A stretch of 64,000 nt of DNA from NCBI GenBank assembly GCA_030734395.1, contig JAUZTG010000034.1:186001-250000 (forward strand). The letters are read 5' to 3'. The stretch is from Sarocladium kiliense. Lineage: Eukaryota > Ascomycota > Sordariomycetes > Hypocreales > Sarocladiaceae. Position 1 is the stretch's first letter; each line of letters opens with the position of its first letter. Made by a program: the position numbers and the translations under genes. The notes beneath the pieces were generated by a model, which was given only the letters and a program-made list of their open reading frames with translations, was not told the DNA's origin and did not search any database. Positions 1-11,700 of this stretch are shown one piece after another.

Positions 1-797
1 AGCCCTATTCAACCGGCCTTGTGTGTTACTTGATTCAATGACGAAGGTTACCTTGAGGACTGACTGTCCAGTGTTCCACCGAACGTCACCTTCTACGTCG
101 ATGACTTGGAGGATGATTGGAACTTCAGCGCCAACTTTGACTTCATCTTCTCTCGCTTCATGACTGGGTCTATTCGCAACTGGCCCAAGTACCTGACGCA
201 ATGCTACGAGTATTTGACCTTCCACATATCGTCACTGTTGGCTTCGTCATTCAGACACTGACCACTTCCAGCAACCTCGAACCTGGCGGCTACGCCGAGT
301 TCATGGACATCATCTATCCCTTCTACTCCGACGACAACACTCTCCACCCCCACCACGCCCTGCACAAATGGTCCAACCTCCTCCAAGACGGCTTCGCCGC
401 CAACGGCCACAGCATGCGCACCGCCCTCGAGTATCGCGAATGGCTCACCGACGCCGGCTTCGTCGACGTCACCGTCGTAAAGGAGAAGTGGCCGACCAAC
501 AGCTGGCCACGTGACGCAAAGTACAAGCAGATCGGGATGTGGAACTACGAGAACGGGACGGCGGCGTTGCAGGCGTTGAGTTTGGCGATCTTTACGAGGC
601 CGAAGGAGCAGGGTGGGTTGGGGTGGAGGACGGAAGAGTTGGAGGTGCTGTTGTCGCAGGTGAGGAAGGAGTTTAAGGATAAGTCGATTCATGCGTACTG
701 GCCTATGTGAGTAACTGTCATGGGTACAACTTGTTGTACGGAGGCCGGATGATTAACGAGATATAGCTGGACTGTCTACGGAAGGAAGCCGGAGTAG
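1..797 (+). CDS. LaeA-like SAM-dependent methyltransferase, 3' part
   Basis: C-terminal part of a class I SAM methyltransferase of the LaeA/TAM type common in filamentous fungi; the 5' part lies off the left edge. Four exon pieces join in frame: 1-20, 72-209, 272-706 and 767-797, with GT-AG introns 21-71 (51 bp), 210-271 (62 bp) and 707-766 (60 bp). The joined protein shows SPIQP followed by VPPNV (the segment before the acidic strand), VDDLEDDW (post-motif acidic strand), FIFSR, the motif EPGGYAEFMD after the catalytic-domain helix, and a C-terminus ending in YWPIWTVYGRKPE, all in the order normal for this family. Family members act in the cytosol or nucleus; LaeA itself regulates secondary metabolism, but most paralogues have no known substrate, so no specific role is inferred. 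The next gene is about 2 kb downstream, so no cluster partner is visible. Confidence 0.85.
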
Positions 798-2841
798 GCC
801 TTGGCTCGGGTGTCGTCTACACAGGACGCGAACGACATGCTAAGCGAGAGAGGGCTTGGGTAGATCGAGACTTGCAAGGTAGTCGAGTCGAAGCACAGGG
901 ATGGGTAGGACGACGTACAATTCACTTCCCGTTCATGACTGCGTTTGAAGATCATTGAGAAAGAAAGCGAGCGGTTGTTGTCTGGTTCATTTTGTGCCAT
1001 TCCAGGTTTGAAGAGTTTGGGTAGCTCCGTTATACAGCGCGTACAGAATGAGATCGCTTCTGCAGCCTTTGAACAGCTTGCTTGCGCATCCTCCAGAAGC
1101 AGCGTGAGCCATCTCAAATGATATCCTGCCATCGCTAGAATCAGACCGACCTTCACCATCTTCCAAGTCCGAGGTTGGTTCTGGTTAGACTGCATAACAG
1201 ATTCGCAAACTATTCCCCTCCTTCTCAAGCTCGCAGGTTCCTACACAGCGAGGATGTATATTGTCTCAATCTAGATATGCAACGGCGAAACATCCGAACC
1301 CTTTCACCTCTTCCGGCAAGCGAACCCAAAATACCACCATCTCTCAAATCTACCCGTTATCTCTTTCGCCGAGCGGAAGCAAAGATGGATGGTCGGCTGC
1401 ACCCAGATGCTACCTCCATCCGACCACGGACACGACACCTCCGCACCCCCGGTTTGCCCCTACGAGCTACTAACGGTCAATGGTGCAGCGCCACAATATG
1501 GGTCGCGTATTCGAAGGGACACCCGAAAGGACGACAGTTTGTCCGTAAAGTTGTGATTAACCTTCCGAAGCTTGTCCTTTTACGCGACCTTTAAATCGAC
1601 GTCGCGTTCAGCTAACTCCTTTCATGCGATCGCTGTCTTCGCGCGCCCCCCTGGTCCCTGTTAAGACTATTCCCTTCCCGCTGGGGTCCATCCATCACAC
1701 TGCGTGCGCCCCTGAACTATTGAAGGCTCGGCAGCTCGGCATGGCCCTAAATAGCAGCCATGGGTTCAGTTTTCAGTTCTGTTTCGGTACAAGTTACGGT
1801 GGCTGCGTTGCCTTAGTTGTCTCTCCTTTAACGCTTGTCACAGGTGTCAACTCACACAATGGTTGAGACATTCCGAGTTTAACTTCGACAACTGTGGTGA
1901 CATGATCTGCAACTGACGACCTTTGCATACCTGACATCAGAACCTTCTTTCGCTAGCAGAAGCAAAGGTCGTCAATGGGTTGGGGGAAGGGTTGCAGAAG
2001 TGCAAGCGAAAGGCCCCAGTTCTTCTCTCCATTCCGCCATCGACAGACCACCACCCCCAGCCGGAGGGATCCCTGCGAAGAGTCCGGGTCGAGACCATTC
2101 GACTGGCCGCAATCTCATTTACGGTGCCTCATCGCTTTCGCTCCCCTCCGTCGACTTTTCCTTTTTCTGGTACCCGTCACTTACAGTATTGGAGAACTAG
2201 CGCAGCTTTGGGGCTTCTCATTTGCGCGGTCACGGGAATACGCAAGCCTCCAGTACGTAGCTTGCAGTCCTGAAGTGTCCTACTGGTTCAACTCCGTTGG
2301 CGCGTGATGTGAAGAGAGATGTGACTCGTCTGCTTCTATCCTCAGTAGAGTTGAGTAGGGCCGGCACCAGGACCCTGCTTCTCATTTGGGAATCTGTCAC
2401 CTGTCTGAATCCGGGAGCTGTCCGGGCGTAACAAGCCATCCCGTGCCCCATTTCGACTATTGCGCGGTGGTGTGCACATGGCTTCTTCCATGGATGTCAC
2501 CGTGTTGGTGATGGTTCTAGGCCTTCCATGTAGGAGGGAGGGGGGTATCCATCCGAGTCTCGATAGCCGATGGTATTAATGTAGGCGAGCCCCGGTCTTG
2601 CGCCTCTTGCCCTTATGTAGCTGTTGCATTGTCCTTTTTGTTGCGATGAGTCGTTCGTGAATCCTTCATCGAGTCTCCTTCGGCTTTGATGTAGATGGCA
2701 TCCAGTACCCGCATGGCGCTCTATTGCCTTGGTTGAGTCTCGCGACTTGATCTCCCTATTCTCCGTGCTCGAACCCTGCCACTGGAGTCGGCGACTTACA
2801 CGACTGTGCTCGTTGCGTCCACGCAGCACCCCGTCTTCACC
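798..2841. other. Intergenic, no gene seen
   Basis: About 2 kb without a convincing gene. Small open frames on both strands lack splice continuity and family motifs. A 13-bp perfect inverted repeat lies at 1914-1974. The right end is presumed to hold the promoter and 5' leader of the GT32 gene. Confidence 0.6.
1914..1974. repeat. 13-bp perfect inverted repeat
   Basis: Arms 1914-1926 (tgacgacctttgc) and 1962-1974 (gcaaaggtcgtca) are exact reverse complements separated by 35 nt. No coding frame covers them. This could be a hairpin, a remnant of a small inverted-repeat element, or a paired binding site; the sequence does not tell which. Confidence 0.6.
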
Positions 2842-4621
2842 ATGGGCATCTACCTCGACAAGAGCGGCCCTCCGGCCTCTCCCACTCTCGGCTCCTTCCA
2901 ACACCTCGTCCTTCGCCGTCATCGCGCACTCTTCTTCGCATGCTGCCTTCTCCTCGCCTTCACTTCCATTTACACCGTATTCGCCGTCGGATTCGACTTG
3001 AGTTCTTCGCGAGAAGCGCCGCCGGAGCTGCGCCCAGTGACATTGCGCAAAGGCAGTGATGGGCGTGTACGGAGCTTGATCCCCCAGAAGATATGGCAGA
3101 TCATGCTACCGAAGGGCGGGAAGACCGTCGACCTCTATAATGTTGATCCGGAGCAGCTGAAGGAGACGAATAGTTGGTTGGCGAAGAATATCGATTATCA
3201 ATAGTGAGTTCAGTCTGTCATTTGGTTGGGATGCGTATAGCATGGCGGTGTAAGTGGGGGATGGTGCAGATCACCAGGCTACATGCCTTAACTTGCACAT
3301 TGAACGCTACGAGGTACTGGTCAAAGTGAAGAAGAACACCGTATAACTAACAGAGTCTTCCAGTCACCTTGTTGGTCCTCGTACAGCAGACGAATTCGTC
3401 GAGTCCAACTTCGCCTCAAACCAGCGCCTTCTCAGCGCCTACCACAACCTCACCAACATGGGCATGAAGTCCGACCTTCTTCGATACCTCATTCTTTCCG
3501 TCGAGGGCGGCGTCTACTCGGATATCGACACCGTCGCGATTCGTCCTGTCGATGCATGGATCCCCCGCTACCTACGCGATCGTATCCGTCTTGTCGTTGG
3601 TATCGAGTTCGATAAGCGCGATGGGCCGAACTGGGCGGATATTCCTCACGACCTCCAGTTCTGTCAGTGGACGATTGCTGCTGCGCCAGGGCACCCTGTG
3701 TTCACAAGGATGGTTGAGAGGATCTTGGACTCGCTGGATGATCTGTCCGAGCAGCACGGTGTGCCGGTCTCAGAGATCACGCCAGGGAGTTTTGAAGTGA
3801 TGAACTCGACTGGGCCCGCAGCATGGACGGACGTGGTGTTCGAGACACTTCAAGGATTCGACTCGAGTCTGAACGAAACTAAGGACCTTTCTTTCATGGA
3901 GAAATCGAGGGTCTTCGGCGATGTGCTGGTTCTGACTATTGACGGCTTTGGAATGGGTCAAGTGCACTCTGCCAGCACAAATGACGGATCGATCCCCCCG
4001 GACGCACTGATCAAGCACCAATTCTGGGGGTCGTGGCGAGAGCCCGCTCCTCCAGAGGAAGAGGATCATAAGGACGAAGAGGCATCCTCAGAAGACGATA
4101 ACAAAGGTCCTGAGGACGCTTTGCGGGAACAGCAGAAGGAAGAGGGGCAACGGCTGGCTGAGGAGGCTCAGCGGATGCAAGAGGCTCAAAGACTCGAGGA
4201 AGAGGCTCAGAGGCTGAAGGAAGGGGCTGAGAAGCTGGCTGAGGAAGCGCAGCGACAGAAGGAGGAGGCGATGAAGACTATCGGAGAGCATGATCAGCAT
4301 GACCATGATCATACCCATGACCACGACCATGACCACGAACACGACCACCACGACGAATCACCAGCTCCAGCACAGATCACACCACCAGTTGCTGCGGAGG
4401 TACCAGTTGCTGAGCCCTCAACACCAGCTCAACATGAGCCCGAGGAAAGTCATGATGATGACGAGGAGCATTTCAGAGCGGGAGAGGTTCTGGCGGTAGA
4501 CACTAGCCCGCCCCCAGCGGTACCTGCAAGCAAGAAGAGTGAAGATGAGTTCGACCCGGATGAGACTTTGCTGGTGGATACTGGGACGCCGCCGTGGCCA
4601 GGCCAGGAGTGGGCGCCTTAG
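2842..4621 (+). CDS. GT32 (Och1/Hoc1-type) glycosyltransferase with His/Asp-rich tail
   Basis: Two exons, 2842-3203 and 3364-4621, around a 160-bp GT-AG intron; 539 aa. Start ATG at 2842 has a good context (ttcaccATGG); the open frame extends upstream only to a GTG. Order: short cytosolic N-terminus, one membrane anchor at about residues 29-51 (type II Golgi topology), the GT32 signature IPQKIWQ, then GMKSDLLRYLILSVEGGVYS followed by DID at 174-176, the metal-binding DxD of this family, and RPVDAW. Och1-like members transfer mannose from GDP-mannose to N-glycans in the Golgi; the acceptor here is inferred only. After the catalytic part come a charged coiled-coil stretch (about 354-427, repeated E/Q/R/L heptad-like units), a run of alternating His and Asp (about 429-452), and an acidic, Pro-rich end. 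That tail is not part of GT32 and is unusual. Confidence 0.85.
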
Positions 4622-4886
4622 GGTGGTTTCTCTTGTTTACTTATAAAGATGGTTCAAATGATGTATATGGACGTATGTAACAATTTCCAAAAACAGTTCA
4701 AAACTTGAAGTCTGTTTCTGATGCAGGCCGGGTTGTGGCAGGGCCATGGTGATCAAGCTCAACATGGACATTTGCGCCCTCGCAATCTCAGTAGCAATGC
4801 TTCCTGTCTTGTATAAAAGCATGGCTCAATTCTAGGGATATGACAGAATCTGAAGAACATAAAAAAAATGGCTTCCCCGGTCAGCT

Positions 4887-5944
4887 TTACTTGGCAGTGT
4901 GTATATTAGCCAGGTCGACATATGAAGCATCGTCAGAGTAGCTCCGAGAACCCTGCTTTTGAGCTTTCCAAGGAATATCCAGGCAAAAGCCGGGATGACA
5001 AATGGTCAGACAAAGAGATGCAATAATAATCATCGCACCTTCCAATACCATGAAGGCTACTTCATCGTGCGCCAGAGAGCTGTCGAAACCTTCCCGCAGC
5101 TCAGCGACACGGTAGCAACATCTCGCGAAGATGGTGAGAGAGGCGATCGTAATGCCTGGTAATAATCAGTAAACTGGGGCCTTTAGAACGAAGCTGCATG
5201 GACATACCAGTGACAAGTAGCCTGAATCGCAACGTGCCTTGCTGATGCTGCGATCGATGCCTCGACCGCTGTGCAGTCGCAGCGCGATATCTCCACGCAT
5301 AAGAAGCGGCATAAGTCATAAAGAAGAAGAGCGAGACTACATGAAACGCCAAACCACCAATCATGATGTCCACGCCAGTCTGTCTCATTGACGTTGCTTC
5401 TTCGGTCAATCCGTTCGAAGTGGCAGTGATAGCGCCTCCCGTAGCTTGCAGAACGAGGCAGATGAAGTCGAATGTCATGAAGATGATGGATACTTTCTTA
5501 GGTTGAACGAAAGATAGGCTCTCGTCACAGGAGCGAACGATTCGTGTGAATGTGATGTAGATGGCGGCGGTCAGGAGGGCGGGGCCAATGGTCAGGCACA
5601 CAAGATATCTTGATCGAGGTGTCAGGGAATGCTCATACGACTGCTTCTAGACTATGGATGATGTGTACTCACTGGACGAAGGCGTCGAAGTTAAAATAGT
5701 CGTCGTGGAGTTGTATGCGGCCTACATAGCCAACTACTTCAAGCACTAGTCCGAGGGTCATGGCGACCAGGTACGTCCAGGTCTTTCGTTGGATGCCAAT
5801 TGCTAGCTGCGCTAGAAGCATGACACCGTAGATTGCGGCAAGCAGGGCATTACCGACAAGTGTAGGCTGGTATCCAACCATGCCCATGGATGCTGGACAA
5901 GTGTCGACGGTACATGGCTGCGGCTGAGTGGTGTTGGTTGACAT
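4887..5944 (-). CDS. RTA1-like multi-pass membrane protein
   Basis: Three exons on the minus strand: 5944-5673, 5608-5208 and 5155-4887; GT-AG introns 5609-5672 (64 bp) and 5156-5207 (52 bp); 313 aa. Splicing restores Q-YLVCLTIGPALL at the first junction and LLVT-GITIASLTIFARCCYR at the second, which fits the RTA1 family. Seven hydrophobic segments are recognisable, with the family motifs GYVGR in the third-helix region, LTIGPALLTAAIY, and CYRVAELREGF near helix six. The C-terminal tail after HPGF is polar and probably cytosolic. RTA1-like proteins (Rta1, Rsb1) are linked to resistance to toxic compounds and to sphingoid-base export or signalling; the substrate here is unknown. The Zn2Cys6 regulator gene immediately upstream on the same strand may control it, but that is only inference from position. 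Confidence 0.9.
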
Positions 5945-6343
5945 GGCTGTGGCGGTTGTACAGGTGAAGACCTTGAACGAATGGAGAGCTGATTGATCTA
6001 TACTCCCAGGGTCTGAGAGAGTATGGGCACATCAAGAGGTATATATAGGCTCAGTCTAGAGGAGCTTCCTGAGTCTCTGTAGGGCTGTGTACTCGCACTA
6101 TCGTGCATGAGTAGTCGTCAGCGCATTGCCTGTATCATAAGAGACCGAGATGGTCTCCACTTGCCTAGCCGGAAGATCGAACCGACTGCGCCCTGCTTTA
6201 GCGTCTCGAAAGGCATGGGTGAGTTCACAAATACCGATCTATGCTCCACACTGGTCTGCATGACGGAGCCATCGAGTGGTGCGAGTCGATCCCTTGTGAC
6301 AGTTTGACAATGTCTCTATGAAGAGTTCAATTACTACCTATGT
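5945..6343. other. Intergenic between RTA1-like gene and Zn2Cys6 gene
   Basis: 399 bp that must hold the 3' end of the Zn2Cys6 gene and the promoter of the RTA1-like gene, since both are read leftwards. No further gene is seen. Confidence 0.6.
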
Positions 6344-8076
6344 CTAGAGCTCAACAGGTTCTTTCCAGACAATCCAGTTGCTCATGTCTGTGTAATCAAG
6401 TGTGCCCCAGCCTTGTGCTAGAGGCGGATTAGGTCGACTGAACTCCACGTCCAGCACACGCCTGCCAACGGACATCGGTCTCCCGGGGTAAACACCATGA
6501 CCATGAATTCTTAGCCCTTCAAGTACATCACAAGCTCGGAGTGATTCGCCTTCACGACCAGTGGGCTGCGGCGACTCCATCTCTGCTATCCGAGCGCCTA
6601 TCGCCGCCATAATATGTCCATCACTAGGTCCCTCGCGGCCTTGCTCCTTGAGCATCGTTGTCGCGAGAGAGCGTATGGACGGATCTCTGCACTTCATACT
6701 GACGAAGAATAAGGGGCTTACAACGCCAGGCCGCGTTGAGAAGCGTTTTAAGGCACTGGCTCTGGCGCGCCGCCTCAGCCTTGACGAGGCTGCTGCGTCG
6801 CTGATGATGCTCTGGAACAAGGCATGCTGTTCGTCGTATGCTGTTTGGAACGGGTCATGGATGCACAGAACAAAGATTACAGTCGTGGTGATCTGTGTAC
6901 GAAGGCCGTAAATGTCGGCGAGAACCTCATCATCCTTGGGGGAGGATTTCGCCGCGGCGGATTCGGCCTGCAGTCTCTCGGCCAGTCCCGCCAGGCCATC
7001 CCTGATTGTATGGCACTGCGCCGCCATCGCTGACTGGGCATCGCACATCGCTGAGTCTCGATCTTTCCAACCTGGGTACACGTACCGGACCTTAGATGCG
7101 GCGTCGATGAATTGGCGTGATCGGTAGAGGCAGTGCATGGCGGCATTGGAGGCAAGGTGTGGCTCTCGGAAGACATGGTCTGACGGCTCGTTCCCGCCGT
7201 AGCCCTCAAATCGAGCAATCTGCGGTGTTTGTGCTAAGCCATAGCTGCCAATCAAGATATCGACCTTGACCAGCTCATCCTTTATGGTGCTGATTTCAGT
7301 AGACGGTTCTTTGCCGTCAGCTTGCGCAGAAGTCTTGTACACGATTTGGACAGCCCCAAGGAAATGGTTCAGCGCATTTTCTTCATGCTGGGTCATGATC
7401 TCAGCGCACGAGAGGATCATTGATGCCAGTGCGATGGATTCAAGGTTTGTAGTGCCACTGGCAAAGGCTGCTCGAAGCCGCGTCAGAGCTGAGCCGTAAT
7501 GTTGCAACGCCGTCGAAGAGCGTTCTACGCTGTCGTTGTGGAACCACAGTTCATACGCGGCGCCAAATGCAGCAGCGGCTGCTTTGACACACTCGACTTG
7601 ATTTGATAGCTGGAGGAATATGCGGCCCCAGACGCCGTCCGTTGTGAGAGGGTACCCATTGTTGTCCAGGGAGAGGACATGGGCGGCGAGGTGGCTTAGT
7701 CGTTCAGTACTGCTGTCAGCCAAGACGCCTGCTTTTAGTGCGGGCTGTATGGGTGAAGTTGACAATGCTGTAGTTGAGGAAGAAGATGAGCCCTTTCGCG
7801 GTGGCCCGTAGCCCTCGCATAGTCGACCTGCTTTGAGGCAGCGCTGGCACAGAGGCTTCAGCTCATCGCACTTGACTCGGCGAGCCCTAAGTATGTCAGT
7901 GACCTTGACACTGCACGATAACTTGTGGACTGTACTCACTTGCAGGTCAAGCAGCCTCTTTTTGACTGAGACACCACGACACGAGTCCGCTTTGAGGTTG
8001 TTGTGCTGGACGATCCACTGCTAGAGTCGGGACTGGAGCTAGCGGAACCTGGTCGGAGAGTTTGCGACACCTCCAT
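6344..8076 (-). CDS. Zn(II)2Cys6 fungal transcription factor
   Basis: Two exons on the minus strand, 8076-7940 and 7886-6344, separated by a 53-bp GT-AG intron (7887-7939); 559 aa. The intron sits inside the zinc cluster, as is common in this family; after splicing the cluster reads CLTCKARRVKCDELKPLCQR followed by CLKAGRLC, giving the full C2-C6-C6-C2-C6 spacing of the binuclear Zn cluster near residues 40-70. The first 35 residues are Ser/Thr-rich. The remaining 450 residues are helical in style and match the generic fungal-specific regulatory region (LSHLAAHVLSLDNN, ALASMILSCAEIM, HCLYRSRQFIDAA). The ligand and targets cannot be read from sequence. It lies just upstream of the RTA1-like gene on the same strand, so that gene is a candidate target. 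The start is the first ATG of the open frame. Confidence 0.88.
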
Positions 8077-8707
8077 CAGTGACTAGCCTGATGTATCTTC
8101 TCTGCTGGTAATTGAACGCGAAAGCCAAGGGTCTGCATGGAGGCATATGATGATGAAAAGACCGAGGGGTGGCCCGCCTTCAAGTCTAGATATACTGTTC
8201 GCGCGAGGAACGAGGCGATGATGGTGTCAGAGCTACAAAGAGCCTAGCTTGTCGAAAGACCGAGATGAGCTCCACTTATGGAGAGGCGTAAACAAACTGG
8301 GACCCTGATTGGATCTCCCTGGTGGCGTAGGGCTTACTTGGTGTAAGTGGGATGCGATAGCTTCTCCCGCTATAGGTGGTGTAGGACATCTGCTCCTCTC
8401 AATGCCGATGACCGAGTCCTTATGCATCTTGCAACAAATTGACTTGCGTACCTTCGACATTCCAGGCTCGAAGCCGCGTCATCTTCTTTCGTCAGTCTCT
8501 TCAGAGAAATGATGCAGCTGTGAGGCCCAGGCTAATCGGGCAATGCTGTGGAAGCTCTAACCTGAGCCGTCAAGGCTAAAACAGTCAACATCGTCAACAT
8601 ATCTCATAGAACTCATCAAATTACTTTTCTCACAGCTCCTCTGTACGCTGTTCTCAGTGTCGCATACCTCTCGTGGAAGGAATCCTTGTCAGTGCTTACT
8701 CTGCGAG
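8077..8707. other. Divergent intergenic region
   Basis: 631 bp between the starts of the Zn2Cys6 gene (leftwards) and the UDP-glycosyltransferase gene (rightwards), so it must hold both promoters. The open frame of the rightward gene extends to 8657, but only through a GTG. Confidence 0.55.
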
Positions 8708-11700
8708 ATGGCACAAGACCCCCGGCAACGAGACGAATTGCGTCTTGCACATCAAACCAACACCGTGCTCAATGAAGCAGAGGAAGACGCTGACCTTCCT
8801 CCTCCATCCTATGGCGATTCATATGGCGAGATACGCGACGAGAAAAGCGGTCTAGGCACGACCGCCAATGTCACCGACGACGGCCGAGTCAACATCCACA
8901 TCAACCAGTTCAACCAGCGATTATCCAAGCTCCTGGCACCTGCTCTCCATCAAGAAACCGAGGCAGCTGAACAGGCTGGCCCGTCTCCTCCACCATATAT
9001 TCCATCTTCACTAGGCGGAGACAAAACAACCCCTCCGCCGCCGCCATTGAACATCGTCATTCAGGTTGTCGGCTCGCGAGGAGATGTCCAACCTTTCGTT
9101 GCCTTGGGAAAAGTTCTCAAAAATAGCTACGGGCATCGCGTGCGACTCGCGACTCATGCGACATTCAAGAACTTCGTGGAGGAGAATGGCCTCGAGTTCT
9201 TCAGCATTGGCGGCGACCCTGCCGCATTGATGGCCTTCATGGTCCAGAATCCCCGGCTCATGCCAGGCTTTCGCAGTGTCGCAAACGGGAGTGTTCGAAG
9301 ACAGAGGCAGAACGTGTCGGAGTACATCCAGGGTTGTTGGCGCTCTTGCTATGAAGCTGGTGATGGATTGGCGGGTGACACTGCAGACGATGAGCCTAAT
9401 GCAAGGCCCTTTGTGGCCGATTGCATTATCGCCAACCCGCCCAGCTTTGCACATATCCATTGCGCAGAGCGACTGTCTGTTCCTCTTCACATCATGTTCA
9501 CCATGCCATACTCTCCGACACAAGCTTTCCCACACCCACTGGCCAATATCCAATCTTCGAATGCCGACCCCCAGCTCACAAATTACATCAGTTACGGGAT
9601 GATCGAACTTCTCTCCTGGCAGGGTCTCGGCGAGATCATCAATCGGTTTCGTGTCAAGTGTCTAGGACTGGATCCAGTGAGTCTTGTCTGGGCACCCGGG
9701 ATGCTCCATCGTCTCAAGATCCCCCATACCTATTTCTGGTCTCCAGCTTTGATACCAAAGCCCAAAGACTGGGGTCCTCAAATAGATGTATCGGGATTCA
9801 GCTTCCTCGACTTGGCCACGGACTATACTCCTCCCAGTGAGCTTGTGGAATTTCTCGACGCTGGACCGCCGCCGATATATATCGGATTCGGCAGCATCGT
9901 CTTGGAAGACCCAGACGCAATGACAAAACTCATCCTCGAGGCCGTTCGAATTACTGGCCAACGTGTCCTTCTTTCCAAAGGCTGGGGTGGTATAGGTGCA
10001 GATGACTTAGACATTCCCGATGGTGTGTTTTTGCTGGGCAACGTGCCTCACGACTGGCTCTTCAAGCACGTCTCATGCGTCGTTCACCACGGTGGTGCAG
10101 GTACTACAGCAGCAGGGATCGTTGCAAGCCGTCCGACTGCCATTGTTCCTTTCTTTGGCGATCAGCCATTTTGGGGTGCAATGATAGCACAAGCAGGCAC
10201 CGGTCCTAAACCCATCCCTGCGGCAAAACTCACAGTCGAGAGCCTAGCTGATGCTATCAGATTCTGTCTCAGGCCGGAAACCCAAGAAAACGCCAAAGAA
10301 TTGGCCAGCAAGATGGCGGCGGAACGAGGCAGCGATACGGCGGCTCAGTTATTCCACCAGCATCTAGGTGTTGACGCCCTTCGCTGTATGCTTGCACCAA
10401 CCCAAGCTGCCGTCTGGCGAGTCAAGCGCTCGAAGATCATACTCAGCCCCTTTGCCGCCTGCACCTTGGTCAACTCCAACCTCTTGACTTTCCAAGATCT
10501 CAAGCTCTATAAGCCCCGTGATTACGTCACTGATGAGGGGCCTTTCGATCCCATTTCTGGAGGGTTCGTGGCATTTGTTGGCGCTGTGGGTGGTATGTCG
10601 AGAGGCTTGTTGGATGTTCCATCAGAGACGTGGAAAGCTGCGAAGCTCCCGTTCAAAGCCGGAGGCTCCCATGGCGAAGTCTCAAAGACACGAACCTCGG
10701 GGGAATCTTCGATCCGGCCTGCCGAGGGGCGCTCATCGAGTGCATCGCAGAGTCTAGCGAGTTTGGATCTCCAAGCATCCGCAAACACTGAGCCGAAGCC
10801 CTCGAGCCCGGCGTCTTCACATCTTGCTTCGATGTCAAGTTCTCAAAATGATGTAGCAAAGGCTCCCAAGAGCGAGAAGAGTCGTGGCAAAGAACGGGAC
10901 ATGTTGCGACACAAGGGTGCACACGCAAGCAAAGGCCTCGGCCGTTTCGCAACAGCGCTTGCGGAAGGGCCAATGGATATCGCTCTGGGCATGAACAAAG
11001 GCCTCTATAATCTTCCTCGAGCTTGGGGAGATGACACCGTGCGTCGTCCAGACCAAGTCACTGGATTTAGATCAGGCTTCAAGGCAGCAGGAAAAGACTT
11101 TGGTCTTGGCTGGTACGACGGTATAAGCGGCCTTGTAACTCAACCATGGAAAGGTGCGCAGAAAGATGGCGCGAGTGGCTTCTTCAAGGGGGTCGGCAAA
11201 GGTGTTGGAGGCTTTGTAGCCAAGCCTTGCGCGACTATCTTTGGTGTTCCCGGATACATGATGAAGGGAGTACAGAAAGGGTGCCGGAAATGGTTTGCTA
11301 CCAATGTGCAAGACCACATATTTGCTTCTAGAGCAGCTCAAGGATATGAGGAGTGGTTGAAGAGCACTGAGGAGGAGAGGCAAGATGTGATCAAGCAGTG
11401 GGGCTTGGTGAAGGAATACTTGGATAAGAAGAGCAGTTCTGACGAGATGTTGCGTCAGGTTCTTGAAGCCCAACAGAAGATTAATAGGAGGGGTAGACAG
11501 GATGGTCAGGAACTTTCTCTAACGTCAGGTCCTTCGACAATCACGGGCTCTCAGAGCGTTGCTTCTGATAGTAGTGTACCATCCCGGAACGACACACACT
11601 CTGTGGCTCGCAGCAACAGAAACGAACGAGTGGGATCTCAGGATATGTCACAGGGCGAAGCAGGGGAGGACTTCAGCTCCGTGACCATGGGACGACGAGC

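Noticed and set aside
776..1228. 150-codon minus-strand open frame beside the methyltransferase gene
   Set aside because: It overlaps the methyltransferase's last exon, has no domain, and no exon partner was found.
8657..8707. 17-codon extension of the glycosyltransferase frame
   Set aside because: It begins with GTG, not ATG; the ATG at 8708 is the supported start.
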